In this document: positions 49,949 to 57,933 of the stretch, one piece after another | Layout of the letters: each line of letters starts with the position of its first letter | How positions within the stretch are numbered: position 1 is the first letter of the stretch | From: Methylotetracoccus oryzae | Lineage (GTDB): Bacteria > Pseudomonadota > Gammaproteobacteria > Methylococcales > Methylococcaceae | Direction: 5' to 3' | Assembly: GCF_006175985.1 (NCBI RefSeq) | Contig: NZ_SRSH01000007.1 | Coordinates: 124,001 to 188,000, forward strand | Length of the DNA: 64,000 bases | Program-made: the position numbers and the translations under genes | Notes under the pieces: model-generated | The model's database searches: none | Told to the model about the DNA's origin: nothing | The model's input: only the letters and a program-made list of their open reading frames with translations

Positions 49949-52126
49949 TCATGTTGGCTGCGGCCCCATCACTCGGGTACGAAGGCGCGGGACCCACCCG
50001 CGTGTCAGGTAAGCGGCCGCCAGTCGCCACTTGAAAGGGCGGGTCACGACGCGCAGCAGGTCGTACCCGCGCTGGATGCGCTGCCAGTGCTCCTGTTCTG
50101 CTGCCTCACCACCCAGGCCACGCGCCTCACGGAGATAAACCACGATGGCGTCCCTGGCCAGTGCGGCATGGCCGCTCGCAAGATTATCGATCGACTGGTG
50201 CAGCCTCACGATTTGGGCATCGATGCCCCAGTATTCGAGATCGCGCGCGACCTGTCCGTACGACGCGCCCAGGCCGCTGACCTCGATCGCCAGATTCAGA
50301 CCCAACAACTCGGGCAGGAAGCGATGGGTGTGAACCGATATCGACAGCAGCAGCGCTGGAAGCTCGAAGGCTGCATCGAGAAAACGGGGACTTGATGCAA
50401 AGTCTATGGAGTCGACCGCCGGACAATCGATGCCGAGGCTGACCAAGAGCCTCCGATAGATCCAGGGATGATTCTGAACGACGTTCCCGCTGCCCAGTTC
50501 GTCGGCGTAAATGGTGGTGAGCCGCCGCGCAACCCCAGGGGACACGCGCGCCAGACCGTCCACCCGTTGCAGCCAGCACCCATCAACCAGAACCGCGGGG
50601 GCGAGTTGTTCGATACCGAACACATAGGCACCACGAGGCAGCTTCGGTACGCTTCGCGGCTTTGGTGAGGGTGAGTCGGTCTGGCGCCGGTAGAGCGCGT
50701 TCAACCACGTTTCGAAGGTTGCCTCGGAATAGGGAAACCGGTCACATCGGTGCCATGGATCGCGGGCTACCCGCTGCACACAGCGCTCGATATAGCGGCG
50801 TGCCGAGCAGAACGCCCCCGGCTGCTGTTCCTCCGGATTGACCAGCACGTGAAACAGGCTTCGGGGAACCGTGCACAACCTCCGGGCATCCCGCCGCACC
50901 AACGCCCCGACGCCGACCTCAGCGACCACCTGCGGCGCGCCACCACCCGCTCCAGCGGCAGCTCTATCTCCCGACTCCACCGCCATCGGAACCTTGTACG
51001 TAGGATCTGACACCGGTCGTCTGAGTCCGGCGAGCCAGGCTCGCAACGTGGCTTCCTCGTCGGCGGTCAGTACCCCGAACATCGGCCCGCCGAATCGGAA
51101 CAGGGTCAACAGATGACTTCGCTCGGGCACCTCGCGGTCAATCCATGCCGATGCCGCCAATGCCGACAGCAAGGCGTCGGTCTGGAATGGCTGATCAGCA
51201 AACCAGGCGTCCAGGCTGCGTCCGCCGATCATCACGCCGCCGTGATACCCAGTCGCGAACGGTGCCTTGCTCAGCAGCAATCGGCGCATCGCGCCGACGA
51301 CATCCACTGCGTTATGACGATGCGCCTCGAGCGCTTGCCAAGCCTGCTCGGTCAGCGATTGATGCAGGGCGATACCGCGGACCATGCGCGCATTGAGCAG
51401 GCTTCGGGTCTGGCCAGTGGCGCTGCGCCGCGCCGCTTTCCACGCAGCAGCCAGCACCGGGCGTTCGGCCTGCAGGCAACGCACCTGAGTTTGCAGAATC
51501 TCCAATAGGCCAGCGTGCTCCCGCGTGACATCACGTAGCCCGTCACACTGCGGAGCGGTGCTGCGAATCTCGGCGAGCGCGTAACCCAGAATCTCGGGGA
51601 AGAATGCGACCGGAAAACAGCCGAGGCCAAGGCGCAGGAATACCGCTTCATGGAGCAGGTCACCGGCTGAGTCCACGACGCCGCCAGCCGTCGCTGGCTG
51701 GCTGTCATCGGTCGCGTGCGCTGCAGCCCGCAGTTGATCGGTAGGGCTTCCCGGCGCAAAGCATCGAACATAGATGCCGAACAACAGGGCATGCGCCTGC
51801 CGATGGCCCGTGGCCGCCTGTGCAATACGGCACAGTTCGGCTCCCGCTCCGGCCAGCCAGGGCAAAAGGTAGCGCAAATCGTCGATGCTCGCCTTTGGCC
51901 CGGGACCGACCGGCGCCCTGTCCCGCTTCACCAGCGTTGCAAGGCGCGTCTCCAGTGCGGCGCGGGCCATCGACAACAGTTCGGGCGCATCGTCGTCGGT
52001 GGCCAGCCGACGACACAGAGTGCGATAGTCCCACCCGGCGCTGACCCGGGGGAAGCCGGTCGTGACGGCGCTGCGTGGGATGGACCGGGACGCTTCGTCG
52101 CCCGCGGTTGGACACGACCTGAACAT
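49949..52126 (-). CDS. Large heme-oxygenase-like diiron (iron-containing redox enzyme) family protein
   Basis: 725 residues from the ATG at 52126, 5 bases after moeA; the frame is open to 52543 but that part lies inside moeA. The C-terminal segment (about 590-690) has the pattern of the Haem_oxygenas_2 (PF14518) proteins: FLPELLGLNLAIE (Glu606, Glu615) and RLHQSIDNLASGHAA (His643, Asp647, His653), then HWQRIQRGYD. These are plausible diiron ligands. A shorter look-alike, FFPEILGYALAEI at about 175-187, is in the N-terminal half but lacks the HxxxD...H part. The middle (DALLSALAASAWIDREVPE, GGPMFGVLTADEEA) is unknown. The usual family protein is about 230-350 residues. Reaction not known. Confidence 0.72.
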   Translation of the reverse strand: MFRSCPTAGDEASRSIPRSAVTTGFPRVSAGWDYRTLCRRLATDDDAPELLSMARAALETRLATLVKRDRAPVGPGPKASIDDLRYLLPWLAGAGAELCRIAQAATGHRQAHALLFGIYVRCFAPGSPTDQLRAAAHATDDSQPATAGGVVDSAGDLLHEAVFLRLGLGCFPVAFFPEILGYALAEIRSTAPQCDGLRDVTREHAGLLEILQTQVRCLQAERPVLAAAWKAARRSATGQTRSLLNARMVRGIALHQSLTEQAWQALEAHRHNAVDVVGAMRRLLLSKAPFATGYHGGVMIGGRSLDAWFADQPFQTDALLSALAASAWIDREVPERSHLLTLFRFGGPMFGVLTADEEATLRAWLAGLRRPVSDPTYKVPMAVESGDRAAAGAGGGAPQVVAEVGVGALVRRDARRLCTVPRSLFHVLVNPEEQQPGAFCSARRYIERCVQRVARDPWHRCDRFPYSEATFETWLNALYRRQTDSPSPKPRSVPKLPRGAYVFGIEQLAPAVLVDGCWLQRVDGLARVSPGVARRLTTIYADELGSGNVVQNHPWIYRRLLVSLGIDCPAVDSIDFASSPRFLDAAFELPALLLSISVHTHRFLPELLGLNLAIEVSGLGASYGQVARDLEYWGIDAQIVRLHQSIDNLASGHAALARDAIVVYLREARGLGGEAAEQEHWQRIQRGYDLLRVVTRPFKWRLAAAYLTRGWVPRLRTRVMGPQPT

Positions 52127-52131
52127 GTCGG

Positions 52132-53382
52132 CTAGAACACCGCGGAAAACGGGAGCACGGCCACCTGGCTGCCCGCGGCAACCGGCCCTTCGGCCGCTGG
52201 CAGGACGATCAGGCCGTTGGCCAGGCTCATCGAGCGGAGAATCCCCGAGCCCTGGTTTCCGGTAGTCCGCACCTGATATCCGCTGCCGCCGGCCCGCGGA
52301 GTCAAGATGCCCCGCTGGAACTCCATGCGTCCAGGCTGTTTTTGCAGCGGCGTCTCGACCATTGCATTGATTAGAGGGATCAGCGGCCGGTCCAAAACAC
52401 CCATCCGCTTTTCCAGCACCGGCCTCACGAACCAGCAGAACGCTACCAACGCCGCGACCGGGTTGCCCGGCAATCCGAAAAATATCGCGTTCTCTACAGA
52501 CCCGAACGCCAACGGTCGCCCGGGCTTCATCGCCACTCGCCACAGGCTGATCCGCCCGATGTCGGCCACGACCTCGCGGATACGGTCGGCCGCGCCGCTG
52601 GACACGCCGCCGCTGGACACGATCAGGTCCAGATGAGTCGCCGCCGAGTGCAACGTGGCTACCAGCTCGCCGGGATCGTCGCGGACGATGCCGAGGTCGC
52701 AGACTTCGGCTCCCATACGCCGCAGCGCAGCCGAAAGCTGGTAACGATTGCTGTCATACACCATACCGGGTGTCAGCGCCCCCCCCAAACCGCGCACCTC
52801 GTCACCGGTCGACAGGACGCCGACGCGCAAGCGCCTGTAAACGGAAATCTCGACCAGACCTACCGAAGCCAGCAGTCCGATATCCGCGGGCATCAACCAG
52901 CGTCCGCAGGCCAGCAGGACCTCACCTGCGCGCAAATCCTCACCGGCCTGCCGCACGTTGGCGCCCGCACGGAGCGGCGGTGCGAAACGCACGTGGTCGT
53001 CATCCAGCGCCTGCGTCTGTTCCTGCATCACGACAGTGTCAGCGCCGTCGGGCATGACCGCGCCAGTCATGATCCGAACCGCTTCGTGGGCCGCTAGCGG
53101 ATTACCCTGGTAAGGGGACCCGGCATACGCAACCCCGGCGACCCGAAAAGAGTTGTCCCCTTCGGCCAGATCGCTCGCGCGCACGGCGTAGCCGTCGACT
53201 GCGGAATTGGCATGAGCGGGGACCGGCCTGGCAGCGACCACGGATTGGGCCAAGACCCGCCCCACGGCCTCCCACAGCGGGACGCGCTCGCAGGCGGACA
53301 CCGGAGCAACCTCTGACAGCATGGCTTGCAAAGCAAGATCGACCGGGAGGCTCTGCTGGTCAACGATGTCGTCGCAACTCAT
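52132..53382 (-). CDS. moeA: Molybdopterin molybdenumtransferase
   Basis: Inserts molybdate into adenylated molybdopterin. About 416 residues from the ATG at 53382 (MSCDDIVDQQSLPVD); the frame is open to 53460 into the divergent promoter region. SAVDGYAVRASDL, the VRIMTGAVMPDGADTVVMQE segment (shown in parts), GVLSTGDEV, IVSSGGVSSG and FGLPGNPVAALV mark the MPT-binding and MogA-like domains. No other Moco gene is near. First gene of the long minus-strand block. Confidence 0.94.
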   Translation of the reverse strand: MSCDDIVDQQSLPVDLALQAMLSEVAPVSACERVPLWEAVGRVLAQSVVAARPVPAHANSAVDGYAVRASDLAEGDNSFRVAGVAYAGSPYQGNPLAAHEAVRIMTGAVMPDGADTVVMQEQTQALDDDHVRFAPPLRAGANVRQAGEDLRAGEVLLACGRWLMPADIGLLASVGLVEISVYRRLRVGVLSTGDEVRGLGGALTPGMVYDSNRYQLSAALRRMGAEVCDLGIVRDDPGELVATLHSAATHLDLIVSSGGVSSGAADRIREVVADIGRISLWRVAMKPGRPLAFGSVENAIFFGLPGNPVAALVAFCWFVRPVLEKRMGVLDRPLIPLINAMVETPLQKQPGRMEFQRGILTPRAGGSGYQVRTTGNQGSGILRSMSLANGLIVLPAAEGPVAAGSQVAVLPFSAVF

Positions 53383-53469
53383 CTCGGCGTTCAGGTTAAG
53401 GCGCGTCAAGGAACGTGCGATGCTACCATGCGCCGTTGAGGATTCAGTCGGACTTCCCACTACGTCACT

Positions 53470-54543
53470 ATGGTCAACGGACCCATCAAAGGTCGGGGCG
53501 CCATTACCAATCGTGCATCACGGTTCGACACCACCGTTCGGGAGCCCGACGAGGCCGCAGACTCCGGCATCGGGATCGGAGTGCCGCGAACGGAAGTCAC
53601 CGAAGAATACGCGCGCTCCATCGTCTCGACCAACCGTTCGCCGGACATTCCTTTCGACCGGTCCATCAACCCTTACCGCGGCTGCGAACACGGCTGCATC
53701 TATTGCTACGCCCGACCGACACATGCCTACCTGGGCTTGTCGCCAGGGCTGGATTTCGAGACGCGGCTCGTCGTCAAGCGCAACGCCGCAGAGCAGCTGT
53801 CTACCGAGCTGGGGCGCAAGGGCTACCGCTGCGAACCGATCGCGCTCGGCGCCAATACCGACCCTTACCAGCCGGTCGAGCGGATCCATCGCGTGACGCG
53901 GGAAATTCTCGAGGTCCTGCACGATTGCCGACACCCGATCACGATCACGACGAAGTCGGCACTGATCGAACGTGATCTCGACCTGCTGGCGGCCATGGCC
54001 GAGCGCCGGCTGGTCGAGGTGCAAATCTCGATCACGACACTGGACGGACAACTCGCTCGGGTCATGGAACCCCGCGCCACAGCGCCTGCACGGCGCCTGG
54101 AGACAGTGCGGACACTGGCGGATGCCGGTGTGCCGGTGCGCTTGATGGTTGCCCCGTTGATCCCGTTCGTCAACGATGCGGATCTCGAGAATCTGATCAC
54201 CGAAGGCGCGCGCCACGGCGCGCAGTCGGCGGGGTACATCGTTCTGCGGCTGCCGCTGGAAATCAAGGACCTTTTCCGGGAATGGCTGGAGGCCCACTTT
54301 CCGCTCCGGGCCCACCGCGTGCTTGCCTGCGTGACCGAACTGCATGGCGGTCAGTTGTACAACCCGCAATTCGGCAAGCGCCAGACTGGCACCGGGATAT
54401 TCGCTGACTTGCTGCGACAGCGGTTCGCAATCGCACTGCGGAAATCGGGTATGCGTTGCGAGTTGCCACCGCTGGACTCCTCGCTGTTCCGTCCGCCGCG
54501 TCGGCACGCAGCGCAATTGGATCTGTTCGCGGAAGACGACTGA
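53470..54543 (+). CDS. PA0069-family radical SAM protein
   Basis: 357-residue radical SAM enzyme related to spore photoproduct lyase-like proteins. The 4Fe-4S/SAM motif CxxxCxxC is in NPYRGCEHGCIYCYARPTHA (about residues 73-86). LGANTDPYQPVER and VQISITTLDGQLARVMEPR are further family stretches. Function unknown. The last residues read AAQLDLFAEDD; QLDLF (349-353) matches the beta-sliding-clamp binding consensus. Divergent from moeA. Confidence 0.88.
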   Translation: MVNGPIKGRGAITNRASRFDTTVREPDEAADSGIGIGVPRTEVTEEYARSIVSTNRSPDIPFDRSINPYRGCEHGCIYCYARPTHAYLGLSPGLDFETRLVVKRNAAEQLSTELGRKGYRCEPIALGANTDPYQPVERIHRVTREILEVLHDCRHPITITTKSALIERDLDLLAAMAERRLVEVQISITTLDGQLARVMEPRATAPARRLETVRTLADAGVPVRLMVAPLIPFVNDADLENLITEGARHGAQSAGYIVLRLPLEIKDLFREWLEAHFPLRAHRVLACVTELHGGQLYNPQFGKRQTGTGIFADLLRQRFAIALRKSGMRCELPPLDSSLFRPPRRHAAQLDLFAEDD

Positions 54544-54571
54544 GGTCGTTCAAGTAGGGCGGCGGTTTTGG

Positions 54572-54612
54572 GCCGGATGCCGCGCGGAGCGTGACCCCGT
54601 GCGGCACCCGGC
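54572..54612. terminator. Large GC hairpin between convergent radical SAM and ppiC genes
   Basis: GCCGG (54572-54576) plus GCCGCGCGG (54579-54587) pair with CCGTGCGGC (54597-54605) plus CCGGC (54608-54612): 14 paired bases with one G-U wobble and one 2x2 internal mismatch. No T run; it may serve both converging genes. Confidence 0.55.
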
Positions 54613-54628
54613 GGGAGTCGAGGAACGC

Positions 54629-55687
54629 CTATTCAGGCTGCTCAGGTGTCTGAGTGTCGTCCTCCGGTACTTCCTCCTCCGGTGGAACCTGCTCCTCGAT
54701 GACCGTCTCCTCCTCAACCTCAACCGGTCCGCCAGCCTCGGCAGATTCGTCGTTGTCATCCGGCACTTCGGTCGCAGCGGGCGCCCCGGTCGCCGCAGGT
54801 GCCACGGCAGCGGGCGGCTGTCCCGGCTTGCCGGCCGCGGGGGCGTCGTACTTGATCAGCGTCTCGATCTTCGCCTGGCTCTTTTGTTCATCCAGATACC
54901 TCTGCAGCTTGTCACTCTGCAGGAACGACTGGACCTGCGGCTTCACGGATTCGTAGCTCGGCGCTTCCTGCTCCCGCGAGCTCTCCCGCTGGATCACGTG
55001 CCACCCAAAATCCGTCTTCACCGGAGCCTTGGTCGTTTCGCCATTCTTCAGCGCGATCACGGCATTCGCGAAGGGCGGAACCATCTGGTCTGGGGAGAAC
55101 CACCCGAGATCACCACCATTGTTCTTGGAACCCGGATCCTTGGACAACTTCTTTGCGATCGCGTCGAACTTTTCACCCTTGCCGAGGCGCTTGATCACAT
55201 CCAGAGCCGTCTTCTCGTCTTCCACCAGGATGTGCCGGGCCTTGTATTCGCTGGCCTTCATCGCGCCAACACGCTGGTCGTATTCCTTCCGGATTTCCTC
55301 GTCGGTAGGCGTCAGCTTTTTGAGCAGGTTTTCGGCTGCCACCTGCGACAAAGTCATCCGGATGGCATTGTCGACTCGCGCCGCTATCGACGGATCCTTC
55401 AACAATTGATCCTTTTCGGCCGACTGCCGCAGGATCTCACGCTTGACCAGTTCGTCGACGATCTTGTCCTTCGGCACCCCTTCGCCGCCGCGGCGCTGAG
55501 CAATCTCGGTGGCCAGCATGTCGACCGACTGCTTGCTGATCGGACGGCCATTCACGAGGACCGCCGTATCGTCGCGGGAAACCGGAGGTAGCACTATCGC
55601 TCCCTCGGCGGAGGTCTTGCCGGCCTGGTCGCAGGACCACAATGAAACACCGCTTAACGCAACCAGGACCAAAAGGCGTTTATTCAT
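54629..55687 (-). CDS. Parvulin-type peptidyl-prolyl isomerase, lipoprotein-like
   Basis: 352 residues. A signal peptide ends at a lipobox-like LWSC (Cys19; tryptophan at -2 is unusual), so membrane anchoring is likely but not sure. A SurA-like helical region (about 40-145) precedes a single parvulin domain (YKARHILVEDE to FGWHVIQRE, about 148-235), then an Ala/Pro stretch and an acidic tail rich in Glu and Pro (about 305-352). Resembles EpsD/PrsA-type periplasmic foldases. Downstream of bolA by 11 bases. Confidence 0.85.
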   Translation of the reverse strand: MNKRLLVLVALSGVSLWSCDQAGKTSAEGAIVLPPVSRDDTAVLVNGRPISKQSVDMLATEIAQRRGGEGVPKDKIVDELVKREILRQSAEKDQLLKDPSIAARVDNAIRMTLSQVAAENLLKKLTPTDEEIRKEYDQRVGAMKASEYKARHILVEDEKTALDVIKRLGKGEKFDAIAKKLSKDPGSKNNGGDLGWFSPDQMVPPFANAVIALKNGETTKAPVKTDFGWHVIQRESSREQEAPSYESVKPQVQSFLQSDKLQRYLDEQKSQAKIETLIKYDAPAAGKPGQPPAAVAPAATGAPAATEVPDDNDESAEAGGPVEVEEETVIEEQVPPEEEVPEDDTQTPEQPE

Positions 55688-55698
55688 CTTGCAATTCC

Positions 55699-55992
55699 CT
55701 ATTGTCTGTTTTCAATTCGGTCGAACTCGTCGGGCGCATAGGCTTTCATGCTGAAAGCATGAATGTCGGTCTGCATCAGATCGCCCAAAGCTTGATATAC
55801 CAGCCGGTGCCGTGCGACGAGACTCTGGCCGGCAAACGGCTCGGCCACGATGATGGCGGAAAAGTGTCCGCCACCGCTTTGCCGGGCTCCGGCATGACCG
55901 GCATGGGCGGCACTGTCGTCGAACAGCTCGAGGTGCAGGGGCTCGAGGGCCTTTTCCAAACGCGCGCGGATCCGCTCGATTCGGGCACTCAT
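55699..55992 (-). CDS. BolA-family protein
   Basis: 97 residues, BolA fold. RIERIRARLEKALEPLHLEL at the start, GGHFSAIIVAEPFAGQSLVARHRLVYQAL in the middle (quoted here for its GGHF and RHRLVY motifs) and DIHAFSMKAYAP at the end. BolA proteins partner monothiol glutaredoxins in Fe-S handling or act as stress regulators. ATGA overlap with the upstream YciI gene. Confidence 0.9.
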   Translation of the reverse strand: MSARIERIRARLEKALEPLHLELFDDSAAHAGHAGARQSGGGHFSAIIVAEPFAGQSLVARHRLVYQALGDLMQTDIHAFSMKAYAPDEFDRIENRQ

Positions 55993-56291
55993 CTCGGAAA
56001 CACTCGCTTGAAGGGCTTGACGACGACCCGCTCATAGACGCCCTCGCGACGGTACGGATCTGCCGCGGCCCAGGCTTCGGCTTCCGCCAAACCGGGGAAA
56101 TCGGCCACGATCAGGCTACCGGTAAATCCGGGATCGCCCGGATCGTCGGCGTCGATTGCCGGGTGCGGGCCGGCGAGAATCAGGCGCCCCTCGTTGGCGA
56201 GCACCTCCAGTCGGGCCAGATGGTCCGGTCGCGCCTTCCGACGCAATGCGCCACTACCCGGCACATCCTCACACAGGATTGCGTACAGCAC
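55989..56291 (-). CDS. yciI: YciI-family protein
   Basis: 100 residues, ferredoxin-like YCII fold with the conserved His/Asp (RPDHLARLEVLANEGRL, GPHPAID). ADFPGLAEAEAWAAADPYRR is the usual C-terminal stretch. Function in the cell not known. Between yciB and bolA, an order (yciB-yciI-bolA) common in proteobacteria. Confidence 0.9.
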   Translation of the reverse strand: MLYAILCEDVPGSGALRRKARPDHLARLEVLANEGRLILAGPHPAIDADDPGDPGFTGSLIVADFPGLAEAEAWAAADPYRREGVYERVVVKPFKRVFPR

Positions 56292-56295
56292 CGAT

Positions 56296-56835
56296 TCACT
56301 CCTGATGAGGTTCAGCCACGTACCGGTGCAGGTACAGGGTTTGCAGGATCACGAAAAAGAGCGTCAGCCCGATCAGACCAAACAGCTTGAAATTGACCCA
56401 GGTGTCGGTGTCGAAGCGGTAGGCAACGAACAGGTTGACGCAGCCGACGACGATGAAGAAAGAAGCCCACATCAGGTTGAGGCGTTTCCACACACCCGAA
56501 GGGAGTTCCACCTTGCCACCCAGCAAGCGCTCGATCGCGGTCCGCCGCCCGAAAATCTGGCTGAGCAGAAACGCCACACCGAACAGCCAATTCACGACCG
56601 TCGGCTTCCACTTGATGAACAGCTCATCCTGAAAGTACAGAGTTGCGCCACCGAAGACGGCGATCACGGCCAGTGTAATCAGGTGCATCGGCTCGATGCG
56701 TCGGGTTCGAAACCAGACGAAAGCGACCTGCACGACGGTCGCGATGATCGCCACTACGGTCGCGACATAAATGCCGTAGACCTTGAAGGCACCGAAGAAC
56801 AGCAGGATCGGGAAAAAATCGACTAGAAGTTTCAT
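56296..56835 (-). CDS. yciB: Inner-membrane septation protein YciB/IspZ
   Basis: 179 residues, five transmembrane helices. MKLLVDFFPILLFFGAFKVY start, FVWFRTRRIEPMHLIT, and FGRRTAIERLLGGKVELP are diagnostic. YciB links envelope synthesis and elongation/division in E. coli. Upstream 56836-57135 is 300 bases without a supported gene; it holds the yciB upstream region and, on the plus strand, a promoter at 57004-57031. Confidence 0.94.
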   Translation of the reverse strand: MKLLVDFFPILLFFGAFKVYGIYVATVVAIIATVVQVAFVWFRTRRIEPMHLITLAVIAVFGGATLYFQDELFIKWKPTVVNWLFGVAFLLSQIFGRRTAIERLLGGKVELPSGVWKRLNLMWASFFIVVGCVNLFVAYRFDTDTWVNFKLFGLIGLTLFFVILQTLYLHRYVAEPHQE

Positions 56836-57003
56836 GGTGAGCAGCGATTAGCTGGATCCTGCGTCATAACAGTGTTTCCTAACTGCAAGTCCTGCCGACG
56901 GCGGGCGACAATACACCAAGGGCATGGTCAGCAAACGTTCTGATAGGGCGGACCGGCCCTGAATGCGGATTCGACACCCGGTCTCTCGAGCATCGACGGG
57001 CCC

Positions 57004-57031
57004 TTGCGTTGCCTGAGCAGGTCGCTATGAT
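57004..57031 (+). promoter_or_regulatory. Sigma-70 promoter for the DUF1244 gene
   Basis: TTGCGT (57004-57009) and TATGAT (57026-57031) are 16 bases apart; leader of about 100 bases to the GTG at 57136. Confidence 0.5.
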
Positions 57032-57135
57032 ACAAGAAAAAGTCGTGGACTGACGTTTCCATCATCTGCGCTGCGTGGCTTGGCTTCAGCGGGCACTTGC
57101 GCATTCCCTGTCGCTCCCAAGGTTGTAGGCCCAAC

Positions 57136-57444
57136 GTGTCATTGGATTCATCCGCCCAAACGGCGATCGAAGCGGCGGCCTTTCGCCGCCTGCTGCAGCA
57201 CCTCAGAGAACACCCCGAAGTCCAGAACATCGAGCTGATGATCACGGCTGACTTCTGCCGGAACTGCTTGGCCAAATGGCTGACAGAGGCCGCGCAGCAA
57301 GCCGGTGAACCGTTGGACGAGAGCGCCGCCCGCGAGTGGGTTTACGGCGAGCCCTACGCTCGGTGGAAGGAAAAATTTCAGCGCGAAGCCACTCCCGAGC
57401 AACTCGAAGCCCTGAGACAGCGGCAATCCAAGACCGACACCTAA
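57136..57444 (+). CDS. DUF1244 protein
   Basis: 102 residues from the GTG at 57136 (VSLDSSAQTAIEA); a TTG at 57097 in the same frame is the longer option. AAAFRRLLQHLREHPEVQNIE, DFCRNCLAKWL (a possible metal-binding cysteine pair) and DESAAREWVYGEPYARWKEK match DUF1244 (PF06844) proteins of alpha- and gammaproteobacteria. Function unknown. Confidence 0.85.
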   Translation: MSLDSSAQTAIEAAAFRRLLQHLREHPEVQNIELMITADFCRNCLAKWLTEAAQQAGEPLDESAAREWVYGEPYARWKEKFQREATPEQLEALRQRQSKTDT

Positions 57445-57491
57445 GGCTTACGCTGCGTTGCCGGAGACGGTTTCGTAACGTCGCTCCGAAT

Positions 57492-57887
57492 TCACGGGTT
57501 TTCCAAGCAACGACCGATCAGTTCGATTCGGTATCCGTCAGGATCTTCTACGAAAGCAATGACGGTACGGCCGTGTTGCATGGGGCCGGCTTCCCGAACG
57601 ATCCGCGCTCCCCGGCTACGCAACTCCTCGACCGCAGCGTAGACGTCATCAACCTCTACGGCCAGGTGTCCGAAGGCGTTGCCGAGCTCGTACCGTTCCA
57701 CCCCCCAATTGAAGGTCAATTCGAGCACCGTATGCTCGGATTCGTCGCCGTAACCAACGAAGGCCAAGGTGAATCGGCCCTCCGGGTAATCATGTTGCCG
57801 CAGCAGCTTCATACCCAACACATTGACGTAAAAGTCGATCGAGCGTTCCAGGTTTCCGACCCGGATCATCGTATGTAGCAAACGCAT
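57492..57887 (-). CDS. gloA: Lactoylglutathione lyase (glyoxalase I)
   Basis: Isomerises the methylglyoxal-glutathione hemithioacetal. 131 residues from the ATG at 57887 ([20 protein letters not shown]). Ni-type metal ligands are in [27 protein letters not shown] and RIELIGR; the short length and lack of the eukaryotic insertion fit the nickel enzyme. 46 bases after glmM on the same strand. Confidence 0.95.
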   Translation of the reverse strand: MRLLHTMIRVGNLERSIDFYVNVLGMKLLRQHDYPEGRFTLAFVGYGDESEHTVLELTFNWGVERYELGNAFGHLAVEVDDVYAAVEELRSRGARIVREAGPMQHGRTVIAFVEDPDGYRIELIGRCLENP

Positions 57888-57933
57888 GAGTTTTCCCGTT
57901 GGCAGAAACGACCGGCGATGGTTTGCAAGCGAG

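Noticed and set aside
52127..52543. N-terminal extension of the heme-oxygenase-like protein through moeA
   Set aside because: The extra 139 residues are low-complexity Gly/Arg-rich readings of moeA in another frame; the ATG right after the moeA stop is the sensible start.
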